Notes under the pieces: generated by a model
Seen by the model: only the letters and a program-made list of their open reading frames with translations
The model's database searches: none
What the model was told of the DNA's origin: nothing
NCBI GenBank assembly: GCA_947290775.1
Contig: CAMYPM010000007.1
Span: forward strand, 24,840 to 88,839
DNA length: 64,000 nt
Source: an uncultured Bacteroidales bacterium
GTDB taxonomy: Bacteria; Bacteroidota; Bacteroidia; Bacteroidales; Porphyromonadaceae
Direction: 5' to 3'
In this document: positions 55,248 to 64,000 of the stretch, one piece after another
How positions within the stretch are numbered: the stretch's first letter is position 1
How the letters are laid out: each line of letters starts with the position of its first letter
Made by a program: the position numbers and the translations under genes

Positions 55248-57950
55248 TTAGAAGTTAACACGCATACCTAAGTTCCAAGTACGTCCAATTCCGTAGTAAA
55301 CACGAGCGTCTACACCGGTACGAACGCCATTGCTATCTACCTTAGTACCATCTTTAGCATCTGAGATATACTCTTTATTGAAGAGGTTATTCACACCTCC
55401 GAAGATAGTAGCTCTAATCTTGTCGTAGATGGGGAAGTTGTAGCCTGCCTGAAGGTCTACCAGAGTATAATCCGGCATCTTCCAAGAGTCTCCCTTGTAT
55501 GCCTGCAAATTACCATTCTTATCCTTTGAGATTCTCTGAGTAGGCTCAAAGTCAGCATAATTCTTACCAAAGTAGTTCAGCATACCCTTTACATGGAAGT
55601 TCTTGAACATCTCCCAGTCAATAGAGAGCGCTGCGGTCATCTGAGCAGCATTACCTACGTGTACCCCACTCAGGTCCACTTCACCTGAACCCAAGAAGGT
55701 CTGTGATTCGTCGTAGATATCATACTTAGCTTTACCACCCCAGAGCCAGTTACCCCAAGAGAACATACCATTGATGGTAAGTTCCTTGATAGGACGTGCT
55801 TCTACATCAAGCTCTATACCCCAGTGATTTGCGGCAAGGCCTCGATAGTTGAAGAATTGATTACGCTCCAGCAAGCTATTGACACGCACGAAACGATCTT
55901 TCCAATTCGTAAAGTATCCATTCAAGTTAACCGTTACATATTCATGATTCAATCCATAGCCAAGCTCTGCGGTAAAGACTTTCTCATTCGTCAGATTCTC
56001 ATTTACTTCCGAGGTATAGTTAAGGAACGCACCGGCAAACTTAGGCGCCTTAGTGAAGTACCCTAAATTGAAGAAGATATGATTGAAATCCAAGAATTTA
56101 TAGGATGCACCTGCTTTGATACTGAATGGTACAAAGTTTACCATAGGAGAGTTCTTACGGGTAGCAATATCCCTTGTTCTGGGGTTATCAAGCAACTTTT
56201 TATAGTTATCGGCACGGTAGCCATCAGGTACTACATAGCGATAGCCTTCGTAAGTAAGCGATCCACTCAAGAAAGCATCGAACTCTTCGCTGGTAAATTC
56301 ACCTTGTGCGAATACGCCCGTCCACAGCACCTTACCTAAGTTGTGGTAGTCATAGATGTCGCCTACGCCTAAGCTGGTACGCCCTTCTTGTACGTGGCTG
56401 TTCATCAACTGATTCTTATAGAACTTACCCCCTAAGAGGTCATAAATTTCCTTCTTATGATTACCTATATAATAGCGACCATCAAAGCCGGCTGTAACCG
56501 TAAAATATTCATCAATACGGTTGCGGTAAGTAGAGAGCAATCCATACCATTGGTGGCTATTGATACTATTACCAAGGATTACATTACTACCCTCATCACC
56601 CATAGCAGCATTGGCAGCCCAAACAGCATCCCAATCTACTAAGCCGCTACCGGTACGCATACCAATCTTCTGATTGATGTTTCCCCTGAAGGCCTCAATC
56701 CAGTTGGTATAATACACACTCTTACCATTTTCATCTTTGCCTACCTTACCATCTAAGCGACGGCCACCTCCCTGTGCGATAGATGCATAGAGTGCTGTAG
56801 AGAGTGAGCTCTTACCATCTATATTCCAGAAGTGGTTCAGTGAGATCTGAGGTTTGTGGTAGAAGTTGTGACGCGGTGTAAGAATCTTACCGTCATGCCA
56901 ACCATATTCAAGGTTAGCCTTGATACCGTCGGGATGTGACTGCCACTGCTCTTGTGTCAGCATTTGATAGCGTTGGTTATGCCACTGTGGCGCTCCAAAT
57001 GCAGTAAGTGACAAGGTATGCGATTCATTGAATTTCTTGGATATATTCAGGAAATAGCTGTAGCTACGGAAGTTAGTTGCTTTAGCCCAACCATCTCCAT
57101 AGCTCGTATTGGCACTGGCAGAAAGCGCCCAACCATTATCCATTAAACCGGTAGATACGTTGAAGCCATACTTCATATAGCCATCGTTACCCACACCCAT
57201 GAATACATTACCGCCCTGAGTGGCGTCTACATTCTTTGTAATGATGTTGATAGTACCCCCAACCGAAGAGATGCCTAATCGAGATGCACCCAAACCGCGC
57301 TGTATCTGTACCAAGCTTGATACGTCGGTCAGGCCGGCCCAGTTACTCCAATAGACCTTACCGTTCTCCATATCGTTTACCGGCACCCCATTGATCATAA
57401 CTCCGATGTTTTCCATTCCGAAACCACGCAGTGTGATACGGGAATCACCATACCCCCCATTACCGCGGGTTACATATACAGAAGGAGTAGATTTAAGTAT
57501 TTCGGGAAATTCGCTATTAAACGTCTTAGCCTCTATTTGAGCCATGCTCACGTTAGCCACAGGCACAGGGGTGTGACGATCCTTCGGTACAATAGACGCA
57601 ATAACCTCTACAGCACCAAGAGAAACAGCCTCTTCATGCATCCATACAGTACCCAAGTCATAGCTTGTAGCATTGCCGGGAAGCTCTACTGAATATACTT
57701 TGTAACCTATACAGCTGAAGCTTATGCGGCGATTTGTAGCAGGTACTTCAAAACGGAAATGTCCATCCAAATCCGTGGTGGTACCACGAAGTGCAGCACC
57801 CTGACCATTCGTTACCGATACACCTACCAGTGGCTGATGATTCTCAGCATCCAACACGGTCCCGGTTACGATGACCTGCGCACTCACTCCAAGTGCACCG
57901 GCTACAAAAATAGCCAAACACAGGAAAAAGCGTAATGCATTCTTTTTCAT
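55248..57950 (-). CDS. TonB-dependent outer-membrane receptor with carboxypeptidase-like N-terminal domain
   Basis: A 900-residue receptor that imports a nutrient across the outer membrane using TonB energy. A signal peptide ends near GVSAQ. A CarboxypepD_reg-like domain (residues about 28-110) begins VTGTVLDAENHQPLVGVSV. The plug domain has VTRGNGGYGDSRITLRGFGMENIGVMINGVPVNDMENG. The barrel ends RTWNLGMRVNF. No SusD partner lies downstream, so this is a lone receptor and the substrate is unknown. A 22-bp repeat array lies upstream. Confidence 0.93.
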   Translation of the reverse strand: MKKNALRFFLCLAIFVAGALGVSAQVIVTGTVLDAENHQPLVGVSVTNGQGAALRGTTTDLDGHFRFEVPATNRRISFSCIGYKVYSVELPGNATSYDLGTVWMHEEAVSLGAVEVIASIVPKDRHTPVPVANVSMAQIEAKTFNSEFPEILKSTPSVYVTRGNGGYGDSRITLRGFGMENIGVMINGVPVNDMENGKVYWSNWAGLTDVSSLVQIQRGLGASRLGISSVGGTINIITKNVDATQGGNVFMGVGNDGYMKYGFNVSTGLMDNGWALSASANTSYGDGWAKATNFRSYSYFLNISKKFNESHTLSLTAFGAPQWHNQRYQMLTQEQWQSHPDGIKANLEYGWHDGKILTPRHNFYHKPQISLNHFWNIDGKSSLSTALYASIAQGGGRRLDGKVGKDENGKSVYYTNWIEAFRGNINQKIGMRTGSGLVDWDAVWAANAAMGDEGSNVILGNSINSHQWYGLLSTYRNRIDEYFTVTAGFDGRYYIGNHKKEIYDLLGGKFYKNQLMNSHVQEGRTSLGVGDIYDYHNLGKVLWTGVFAQGEFTSEEFDAFLSGSLTYEGYRYVVPDGYRADNYKKLLDNPRTRDIATRKNSPMVNFVPFSIKAGASYKFLDFNHIFFNLGYFTKAPKFAGAFLNYTSEVNENLTNEKVFTAELGYGLNHEYVTVNLNGYFTNWKDRFVRVNSLLERNQFFNYRGLAANHWGIELDVEARPIKELTINGMFSWGNWLWGGKAKYDIYDESQTFLGSGEVDLSGVHVGNAAQMTAALSIDWEMFKNFHVKGMLNYFGKNYADFEPTQRISKDKNGNLQAYKGDSWKMPDYTLVDLQAGYNFPIYDKIRATIFGGVNNLFNKEYISDAKDGTKVDSNGVRTGVDARVYYGIGRTWNLGMRVNF

Positions 57951-58042
57951 AACTTTTTTCGTCTTCTATTTATCTACTAATTGTATGCTTTTAGGGCTTG
58001 GCGCACTCTTTTATAAAACATTAAAGAGTACCTATTGCTCTA

Positions 58043-58050
58043 CAAAGGTA
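58043..58050 (-). promoter_or_regulatory. Putative -7 box for the TonB receptor
   Basis: The minus strand reads TACCTTTG (TAnnTTTG), 92 bases before the ATG at 57950. No TTG element at the usual spacing. Confidence 0.5.
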
Positions 58051-58158
58051 GCTGTAATTTGTTACATGGGAGTAAAGTACTCCTGCAATACGGTTGAATT
58101 GACTCTTGCACATAACTGCGAACCGATTTACTCCGCTTATTCAGTGCTTCCTGAGCAC

Positions 58159-58246
58159 GCGCACAAAACATCTATAACTTCCCATGAAAAGGTACAGATC
58201 TTTGGAATGAAAGATATAGATCTTTCAAATGGTATATCTATACTTT
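58159..58246. repeat. Tandem 22-bp repeat array upstream of the TonB receptor (4 units)
   Basis: Units of 22 bases start at 58159, 58181, 58203 and 58225. The second and third share AATGAAAG or CATGAAAAG then TACAGATCTT or ATATAGATCTT; the fourth is looser and the first matches only TCTATAACTT at its end. The array lies about 108 bases upstream of the putative -7 box of the TonB receptor and directly borders the decayed integrase at 58280. The same family occurs at 8773, 22167 and 44779. Confidence 0.8.
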
Positions 58247-58279
58247 TTTTCAAAAAAAACTGAGGAACTATTAGGGGGG

Positions 58280-58930
58280 AGAGGATTGCGGGGAACCTAT
58301 GGGCGAACGATTGCTCAGTTCAGCTGTAAGCTGTCGTGCGCCCCCAACTCGTGGAATGCTCGTGAGAGCAGACTGAACGGCAAGAGCCGTGAAGCTGTGA
58401 CAACGAATGGCAAGTTGGAGCACTTGCTTCTTTCAGCGCAGTCGGCTTATCAAGCCCTTTGTGAGCGAGGAGTTGTCTTTACAGAGACTGACATCAAGGA
58501 GTTGCTACAAGGTAGTATGCAAAGCCAAATCACTCTCTTGGAGCGGTACGATCGAACGAGGGGAGAACAAACAACCTCGTGCATTGGATAGGGCATCGTT
58601 GGATAAGTTGCAGAGCCTGACCTTTGAGCCGTATGGGGTGAAGTTGGAGGCTGCTCGCGACCTCTTTCTCTTCGCCTATTATACGGGTGTTGCCTACTGC
58701 GATATGATTGTCCTTAATCGGGAGCATCTCTTTACAGATAATGAGGAGACATTCGTCGATTGCCAGCACGCAAATCAATGCCCAAATCACCGACCAGAAG
58801 CTTGCAAAGGATATGGACAGATTGATGGAGAGATACTGAAAAAGAAAAGAGAAAAGGTCCTTCGACGCTTCGCCTAAGGAAAAAGCTTGCACGCATGACT
58901 CCAGAGGAAATCTTCGAAATGGAATTATAA
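58280..58930 (+). pseudogene. Decayed tyrosine recombinase (integrase) remnant
   Basis: Pieces of a Bacteroidetes-type integrase in three frames. The first (to about 58550) encodes an arm-binding-type segment with AQFSCKLSCAPNSWN and GKSREAV, then TDIKELLQGSMQSQITLLERYD. After a frame change comes the start of the catalytic domain, RALDRASLDKLQSLTFEP and ARDLFLFAYYTGVAYCD. The bulk of the catalytic domain is then missing. From about 58759 another frame encodes ASTQINAQITDQKLAKDMDRLMERY, the usual C-terminal helix region, in which the nucleophile Tyr position is Asn. The last codons encode MTPEEIFEMEL and end at the TAA at 58928-58930. At least two deletions and frame changes make it inactive. 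Confidence 0.85.
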
Positions 58931-59283
58931 TGCGTCAGCCCTGTTTTTTCCTACATTCGTAACCGTGTTGCACTTGACACTGGAATGTGTGATGCAAAAT
59001 ACTCATTTATAGGTATTGCGGAGATACCTTCAAATCTGCATCTTTGCATTGTGTTGATGTTATTTGGTAATCATTCTGCCATTTGCGTAATGTAAAGATA
59101 GAAACGAACATTTGGTCTATTGCAGAAGTCTAAGAGACTTCACATATTGAGATGGGAAGTATTGAAGCAAATAAACTCGTATACAAATGGATTATGAACG
59201 TTTTATCTCAAAACTATGATTCAAGAAAGAAGAATATATCATTATGGTTAACTTGACTGTTTCGCCTTTAAATTAATGTCATT
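58931..59283. other. 353-base gap between integrase remnant and next gene
   Basis: AT-rich sequence without a convincing gene, hairpin or promoter. One frame stays open to a TAA at 59093-59095, but it has no start and I recognise no family. It may be left-over sequence of the mobile element to which the integrase belonged. Confidence 0.5.
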
Positions 59284-59960
59284 ATGACAGAGAGATACGT
59301 GTTTTTAACCTTAGTTTTCGTCTTTGTCTGTGTTTTGAAGATGCAGGCACAGAACCTTGAGACAGATATTATGAAGGTTTTGTCACAGGACGAGACAGTC
59401 CTCTCATTCAGCAAAGACGAGTCAAGGAACATATCTGGCATCCTCGCAAGCGGAGATGTAAAGTTCACCTCCACAAGCTGGAGACGCTTTCGGTCTTTAG
59501 AAATCAGATCAAGCGTCAAGCTATGCAGCAACTCATCGATGACCTAAACGACATCGCTCCATCGTCAAAGATACGAGGCAAAATCTTCAATGTCTCCTAT
59601 GTCACCAGAGATGGTCAACCGTCTCTAGAGGAGCACAACGAGCTGACGTCAGAGCCGATCAAGCAGGCAGAGCGTAAGCAATGGACAGTCAATGGCTAGA
59701 AGGAGGGCGGTGGCGTCACTGTCATCACAGCTCTTCAAGAGTGTGTCACTCCATCAGCGGAGGCTTTGACTTGGTACCCGATAGAGAGTGGATGGGTCGT
59801 TGCTCCACAGCATCTAGATGGTACAGCTATCCTCTCCGTCTTCTCACTCGAGGGGGCACTGATATATAGAGGTCTTGCTAATCAAATGCTTGAGATACAC
59901 ACGCCACTCCATAAAGCATTACTAGTCTATGGGGCTCAGCGATTTCTATTGATACGATGA
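59284..59960 (+). pseudogene. Broken exported protein gene with a type IX-like C-terminus
   Basis: The ATG at 59284 starts a signal-peptide-like segment (TERYVFLTLVFVFVCVL, cleavage near MQAQ). The frame is abandoned near 59470, where another frame becomes coding-like (HKLETLSVFRNQIKRQAM, then DLNDIAPSSKIRGK). That frame reaches KQWTVNG and an in-frame TAG at 59697-59699, and then continues with the plausible coding sequence GGVTVITALQECVTP and a C-terminus ending YGAQRFLLIR before the TGA at 59958-59960. WTVNG is the signature of the B repeats in the next gene. So the 3' half looks like the tail of a B-repeat protein joined to another exported gene. The frameshift and stop could be real decay or assembly error. 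Confidence 0.6.
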
Positions 59961-60009
59961 GAGACTATAGACAACTATACTATAACTTACATTTCAACAA
60001 ATACAAACT

Positions 60010-63000
60010 ATGACAAAACGAATACTTTACCCGATTGTCTTTGCCCTGCTTCTCCTCTTGGGAGGATGGAGCAGTAAGGCAAGTGGTCAGTCTAGTGAAG
60101 CGACTTATGCCGTCCGCTACACCCTACCCAAAGGTGTCTCTGACCTAAGATGTGTTACCTACCTACCCTCTGAGGGCAAGGTGGTAGTGACCTCAGGACG
60201 CAAGCTCCCTGTGGGTGCACAGCTTACCTTCACTGCAACTGTAGAGGCTGGCTATGAGATTGATCACTGGACGGTCAATGGTAAGCTCGCCCAGCATGAG
60301 CCTGAGGCGTATGGAGGTGCCAAGATGATGGAGATGGAGATGCCTGGAGAGGATATCAATGTCGTCATCGTTATGAAGGAGCCTAAGACAGCTACAGATG
60401 AATGCAGGGTTAGACTCACACCCTCTACGCCTGATGGAGGCATGCTCAGTGCATACTATCTTGAGCGCAACCCATTTACAGGAGATGAGGAGGAGATCCA
60501 CATAGACGATGGCGATCGGGTTCCTAAATTCACAACACTCAAGGTTACAGCCGTGCCAAACTCAGGCTATACCATAGGGCAGTGGTACCAAGATGGTGTC
60601 GCAATAGAAGGCTCTAAGGGAATGAAGAGTGTGTCCGTAGTAGTCCGTGGCAATACTGAGATCAAGGTAGACTTTGAGTCCTCAGGACAGAGCTTCGAGG
60701 GGGTCGTCTTTACATTCCAAGAGGACGCTCCCAAGGGCACCATTACTGCCTATTACGAGGATGACAACTTCAATCATAAAGCCTTTCACTCGGGAGATAA
60801 AGTCCCTATGGGTAAGATGGCTTACTTCACAGCTACCCCAAAAGCGGGTTACGAATTTGACTATTGGACCCTCAATGGGGAGAAAGGGAGTCGCTATCTG
60901 ATGGTTGTCGATGAGCACACCTGTAAGCTTACTGCAAAAGAAGACGACACCATCGGAGCCGTCTTCAAGCAGACCACTCCGGCAGGGCACAAGATTACGC
61001 TTACAGCAGGTGAGGGGGGTACGATCCAGTGCCTCCTATCTACTGGTTCAGAGGTGCAGTCTGGTAGCACTGTCGATGATGGTGTAGCTCTACGGTTCAA
61101 CGCTAGGCCTATGAGCGGCTACAAGACAGATCAGTGGACGATCAACGGGGAGCCCTTTGCAAAGGGCAAGGGTCGCAACACCATCACCCAAAAAGCTGAC
61201 AAGGACCTCAATGTCGAGGTCTCCTTCCTCAAGGACATAGAGCTTTACACGGTCGAGTATGTCGCAGAGGAGGGTGGTACTATCAAGAGTGCCACATACT
61301 ATGATCGTACTTCTTACAACTACGTAGCCTTTCAGAGTGGCAAGGAGCTACCTAAGGACTCCGAGATTAACATTGAGGTCGAGCCAAAGGCGGGCTATGT
61401 CGTAGACCTCTGGTATCTCAATGATCAGCCTATTGATGCCTCCAAGGGCAAAACTAGCCAGACCATCACGATCCGTGAGAATAGCAAGATACGCATCACC
61501 TTTGCTACTAAGCCAAAGCAGACCGTAACGTACACTGCTAGCACTGGTGGTACCATCCAAGGTACTCTGCTAGGTACCGCCTTTGACTCTGGATCTAAGC
61601 TCGATGAAGGCTCGTACATTATATTTACAGCTACTCCTGATGAGGGGTATGAGGTCGATCAGTGGCGCATAGATGGCGAGATAATCACGCGCTATGCTGG
61701 CAAGAAGGAGATACAGGAGCGTCTTGGCAATAAGCCTCTAAAGGTGGAGGTCTCCTTCAAGAAGCTTCCTGTCACTTTCCCCGTTGTCTTCACTGCTGGT
61801 GAGGGTGGTACTATTGTAGCTACTGTGGCTGAGGGATCGGCTCAGAAGAGCATCTCGAGTGGTGATGCCATCGTTCAGTACAGCCGGGTTACATTCACCG
61901 CAAAGCCAAAGAGTGGCTATCTTGTTGATCAGTGGACTGTCAATGATCAGCCTCAGCAGTTCTTTGCTGGTAAGCCAGAACTCACTCGCTCTGTTCGTGA
62001 GGCTCTCAAGGTACATGTAACCTTTAAGGAGGACAAGCCGGCTAAGCTATGCACGATCAACTATACCAAGGAGAATGAGTGGGGTACGCTCGTCGCTTAT
62101 TATGACACGCAATCCTCTGGACGTATCAACGTCAAGCCTGGAGATAAGGTAGAGGAGGGATATATGATCACCTTCCTAGCTACTCCTAAGGAGGGCTACA
62201 CCATTGATCACTGGACATACAATGGCACCAAGACTCCTACCGTCAAGCCCGAGATGCTGACCGTTACGGCAAAGGAAGATATGACGGTCGCCGTGGTATG
62301 CAACAAGGCAAAGCTATGTACCGTAACCTTTGATGCCGTAAATGAGGGTGGCAAGATGACTGCCTCTTACCTCAAGGACGAAGGGTTCAACGGCTACAAG
62401 GATGTCTACATCACGTCTGGCGAGCAGGTGCCTGCAGGTACTGAAGTGACCTTTGTCGTGACACTCACAGAGGGCTACACGCTGGAGTATTGGCTCGTAA
62501 ACAACACGAAAAAGGAGTGTGACAGATACAATCCGCTCCGCCTACGAGAGCTTGTGATCAACGAAGATACAGAGGTTAAGGCCGTCTATAAGGCTCCTCA
62601 GAAGCCTCAGTATTCCGTCACCTACACCGCTGGTGAGGGTGGTCGCATTGTGGGACTATCTGGAGATGCTAAGTCTAAGGTGGATAGTGGATCTAAAGTG
62701 GACAAGGGAACAATGGTTCGCCTGATAGCTATAGCTGACACAGATAAAGGCTACATGATAGACCAGTGGACTATCAATGGAGAGGTCAAACCAGAGTATA
62801 CTGGTAAAGTCTTCATCATCATACCTATCAATACTGATACCAAGATCTCTGTTTCCTTCAAGAAGCAGAATAAGTACAAGGTCTTCTTCACCTCAGACAA
62901 TGAGTGGGGTAAGCTGACCGCTAAGTATTCACAACGAGGCTTCATTGATGTAGAGTCTGGTCAAGAACTCAAAGAAGGCACCATCGTATACTTTAGCGCT

Positions 63001-64000
63001 TCTGTCAAGGACGGGTACGAAATCGACTCTTGGACTTGTAATGGCAACCCAATCAAAGACTCAACTCCTAAGGGAGCCAAGATAACTCTGAAAACTGACT
63101 CTCGCATTGAGGTTCAGTACCACAAGCTCATCGTCAAGCATGCCGTCACCTTTACCGCTGGTGAGGGTGGTGCTATCGCTGCAACAGTTGGTACCGAGGC
63201 TAAGGCTATCCAGAGCAAGGATCAGGTAGAGCAGGGCGCGGTCATCACCTTTACCGCTACGGCTCAGGAGGGCTATGAGCTAGACCAATGGAAGGTCAAT
63301 GGCAAGCCCGCCGTCGCTAGTGCCGATACGAAAATCGAGGGCAATAAGCTCATCGTCACCCTGGGCAACCAGGACCTCACGGTCGAGGTGACCTTCAAGA
63401 AGGTCATCGTCACCTACGAGGTTACCTACTCTGCTGGTGAGGGTGGAGATATCATCGGAGCTAATTACAATGGTCGTACGATCATACCTAGCGGCTCAAA
63501 AGTAAATGAGAATGACTACATGCGCTTTACGGCGAAGCCAAACACAGCGCAGGACTATAAGGTCGATCAATGGATTGTCAATGGTCAGGTACAGAGCCAG
63601 CTCACTGGAAGACCTTTTATAAACTGGCAGATTAAGACAAAGACCGACGTCAAAGTCACCTTCAGGAAGGAGCAGATGTATGAGGTCGACTACAAGCCAG
63701 ACAACGAGTGGGGAACTATCGAAGCCTACTATTACGATGGTGGTCGCAAGGTAACTGTAGAGCCCAAAGCCAAGGTCAAAGAGGGAACCTTCGTAGAATT
63801 TCAAGCTACTGTCAAGGATGGCTATGTCCTAGATGGATGGACCAACAATGGTCAAGAAATTCCAGTAGCTGATATTGAGACCCTCAAGGCCAGCCTCACA
63901 CTGCGAGCTGATGCCGTTATTGATGTCAAGTACCATAAGCTAGTTGTCAAGCATGTCGTCACCTTTACCGCTGGTGAGGGTGGTACTATCGCTGCAACGG
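60010..64000 (+). CDS. Giant secreted protein of InlB-type B repeats (3' truncated by window)
   Basis: Reading from the ATG at 60010 finds no stop to the window end, so at least 1330 residues. A signal peptide (about 1-28) comes first: MTKRILYPIVFALLLLLGG. The rest is tandem repeats of about 91 residues that resemble the divergent InlB B-repeat family. Each has a GEGGTI or NEWGTI start, then SG...V, a VTFTATP-like strand, and GYE.DQWTVNG. I count 14 units and the start of a fifteenth. Leu codons are almost all CTN; no TTA was seen. This differs from the LRR gene, which uses TTA often, and suggests transfer. The C-terminus, where a type IX signal would sit, is outside the window. The likely role is a cell-surface adhesin. 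Confidence 0.88.
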   Translation, partial: MTKRILYPIVFALLLLLGGWSSKASGQSSEATYAVRYTLPKGVSDLRCVTYLPSEGKVVVTSGRKLPVGAQLTFTATVEAGYEIDHWTVNGKLAQHEPEAYGGAKMMEMEMPGEDINVVIVMKEPKTATDECRVRLTPSTPDGGMLSAYYLERNPFTGDEEEIHIDDGDRVPKFTTLKVTAVPNSGYTIGQWYQDGVAIEGSKGMKSVSVVVRGNTEIKVDFESSGQSFEGVVFTFQEDAPKGTITAYYEDDNFNHKAFHSGDKVPMGKMAYFTATPKAGYEFDYWTLNGEKGSRYLMVVDEHTCKLTAKEDDTIGAVFKQTTPAGHKITLTAGEGGTIQCLLSTGSEVQSGSTVDDGVALRFNARPMSGYKTDQWTINGEPFAKGKGRNTITQKADKDLNVEVSFLKDIELYTVEYVAEEGGTIKSATYYDRTSYNYVAFQSGKELPKDSEINIEVEPKAGYVVDLWYLNDQPIDASKGKTSQTITIRENSKIRITFATKPKQTVTYTASTGGTIQGTLLGTAFDSGSKLDEGSYIIFTATPDEGYEVDQWRIDGEIITRYAGKKEIQERLGNKPLKVEVSFKKLPVTFPVVFTAGEGGTIVATVAEGSAQKSISSGDAIVQYSRVTFTAKPKSGYLVDQWTVNDQPQQFFAGKPELTRSVREALKVHVTFKEDKPAKLCTINYTKENEWGTLVAYYDTQSSGRINVKPGDKVEEGYMITFLATPKEGYTIDHWTYNGTKTPTVKPEMLTVTAKEDMTVAVVCNKAKLCTVTFDAVNEGGKMTASYLKDEGFNGYKDVYITSGEQVPAGTEVTFVVTLTEGYTLEYWLVNNTKKECDRYNPLRLRELVINEDTEVKAVYKAPQKPQYSVTYTAGEGGRIVGLSGDAKSKVDSGSKVDKGTMVRLIAIADTDKGYMIDQWTINGEVKPEYTGKVFIIIPINTDTKISVSFKKQNKYKVFFTSDNEWGKLTAKYSQRGFIDVESGQELKEGTIVYFSASVKDGYEIDSWTCNGNPIKDSTPKGAKITLKTDSRIEVQYHKLIVKHAVTFTAGEGGAIAATVGTEAKAIQSKDQVEQGAVITFTATAQEGYELDQWKVNGKPAVASADTKIEGNKLIVTLGNQDLTVEVTFKKVIVTYEVTYSAGEGGDIIGANYNGRTIIPSGSKVNENDYMRFTAKPNTAQDYKVDQWIVNGQVQSQLTGRPFINWQIKTKTDVKVTFRKEQMYEVDYKPDNEWGTIEAYYYDGGRKVTVEPKAKVKEGTFVEFQATVKDGYVLDGWTNNGQEIPVADIETLKASLTLRADAVIDVKYHKLVVKHVVTFTAGEGGTIAAT
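60181..64000 (+). repeat. Tandem B-repeat block in the giant protein gene (14 units)
   Basis: Units of about 275 bases are marked by GYxxDxW(T/K)xNG motifs at about 60250, 60550, 60850, 61110, 61395, 61645, 61915, 62195, 62475, 62750, 63015, 63275, 63555 and 63825. Two types mix: GEGG-type (A) and NEWG/AYY-type (B). A longer period of about 813 bases is also present: 63121-63180 and 63934-64000 encode almost the same HKLIVKHAVTFTAGEGG stretch with only a few base changes. Confidence 0.8.

Noticed and set aside
58931..59095. Short open frame after the integrase remnant
   Set aside because: No start codon in a sensible place, fewer than 60 codons, and no recognised family.
59681..59869. Separate 62-codon gene
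   Set aside because: It is out of frame with the coding-like sequence that contains WTVNG and the sorting-like tail; treated as a shadow of the broken gene.
60682..60990. Minus-strand open frame inside the giant repeat gene, with similar ones along its length
   Set aside because: They repeat with the period of the B-repeat DNA, as expected of antisense shadows.

Overview
The window comes from the chromosome of a Bacteroidetes bacterium, most likely a Porphyromonas species. The support is Bacteroidetes-style promoters (TAnnTTTG -7 boxes), a type IX secretion sorting domain on a secreted leucine-rich-repeat protein, a DPP IV-type dipeptidyl peptidase, a SusC/RagA-type TonB receptor with a carboxypeptidase-like N-terminal domain, and small Bacteroidales-type genes (DUF1573, DUF3127, YtxH/holin-like set). 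The species cannot be fixed from sequence alone.

Layout. 1-1669 (+): the tail of RNase Y and prfC. 1699-8509 (-): cdsA, ftsH, a secreted glutamine-amidotransferase/dipeptidase fusion and gyrB. 8917-22008 (-): a dense housekeeping block, pyrH-frr-rsgA then rnr-rlmN-thyA-folA-hisS-dxs-trkA-trkH, with mostly overlapping or near-touching genes. 22462-27808 (+): two DUF1573 exported proteins, meaB, a small acidic protein, trmB, mrp and the RNase P RNA gene. 28038-31058 (+): a 1006-residue type IX-secreted leucine-rich-repeat protein. 31162-41085 (-): an envelope and cofactor block with DPP IV, lipA, coaX, an outer-membrane protein, a TPR protein, lptC and a CNNM/CorC protein, plus a META lipoprotein and murI. 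41215-44356 (-): three tRNA genes, ribH, a TPR protein and a YtxH/holin-like/basic-protein set. 45054-52096 (+): class Ia ribonucleotide reductase nrdAB, trpS, an SSB-like DUF3127 protein, rlmH, a small membrane protein and manA. 52083-57950 (-): cutC, a secreted trypsin-like protease and a TonB-dependent receptor. 58280-64000 (+): an accessory segment with a decayed tyrosine recombinase, a broken exported gene, and the first 1330 codons of a giant secreted protein made of InlB-type B repeats, running off the window.

How the genes fit together. Most of the window is conserved core: translation, nucleotide and cofactor synthesis, DNA metabolism and envelope building. Peptide use by an asaccharolytic organism is suggested by DPP IV, the trypsin-like protease, the gamma-glutamyl hydrolase/dipeptidase fusion and the MeaB chaperone of methylmalonyl-CoA mutase. 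Surface proteins (LRR, B-repeat, protease) appear to use type IX secretion.

The most unusual signal is a family of tandem arrays with a 22-bp period, present in four intergenic regions (8773-8838, 22167-22276, 44779-44888, 58159-58246). Each lies about 85-125 bp upstream of a putative -7 box serving gyrB, the DUF1573/meaB/mrp block, nrdAB or the TonB receptor. This arrangement could be a shared upstream regulatory element. Other points of interest are the C26-M19 fusion whose signal-peptide start lies inside gyrB, and the decayed integrase whose catalytic Tyr is an Asn.
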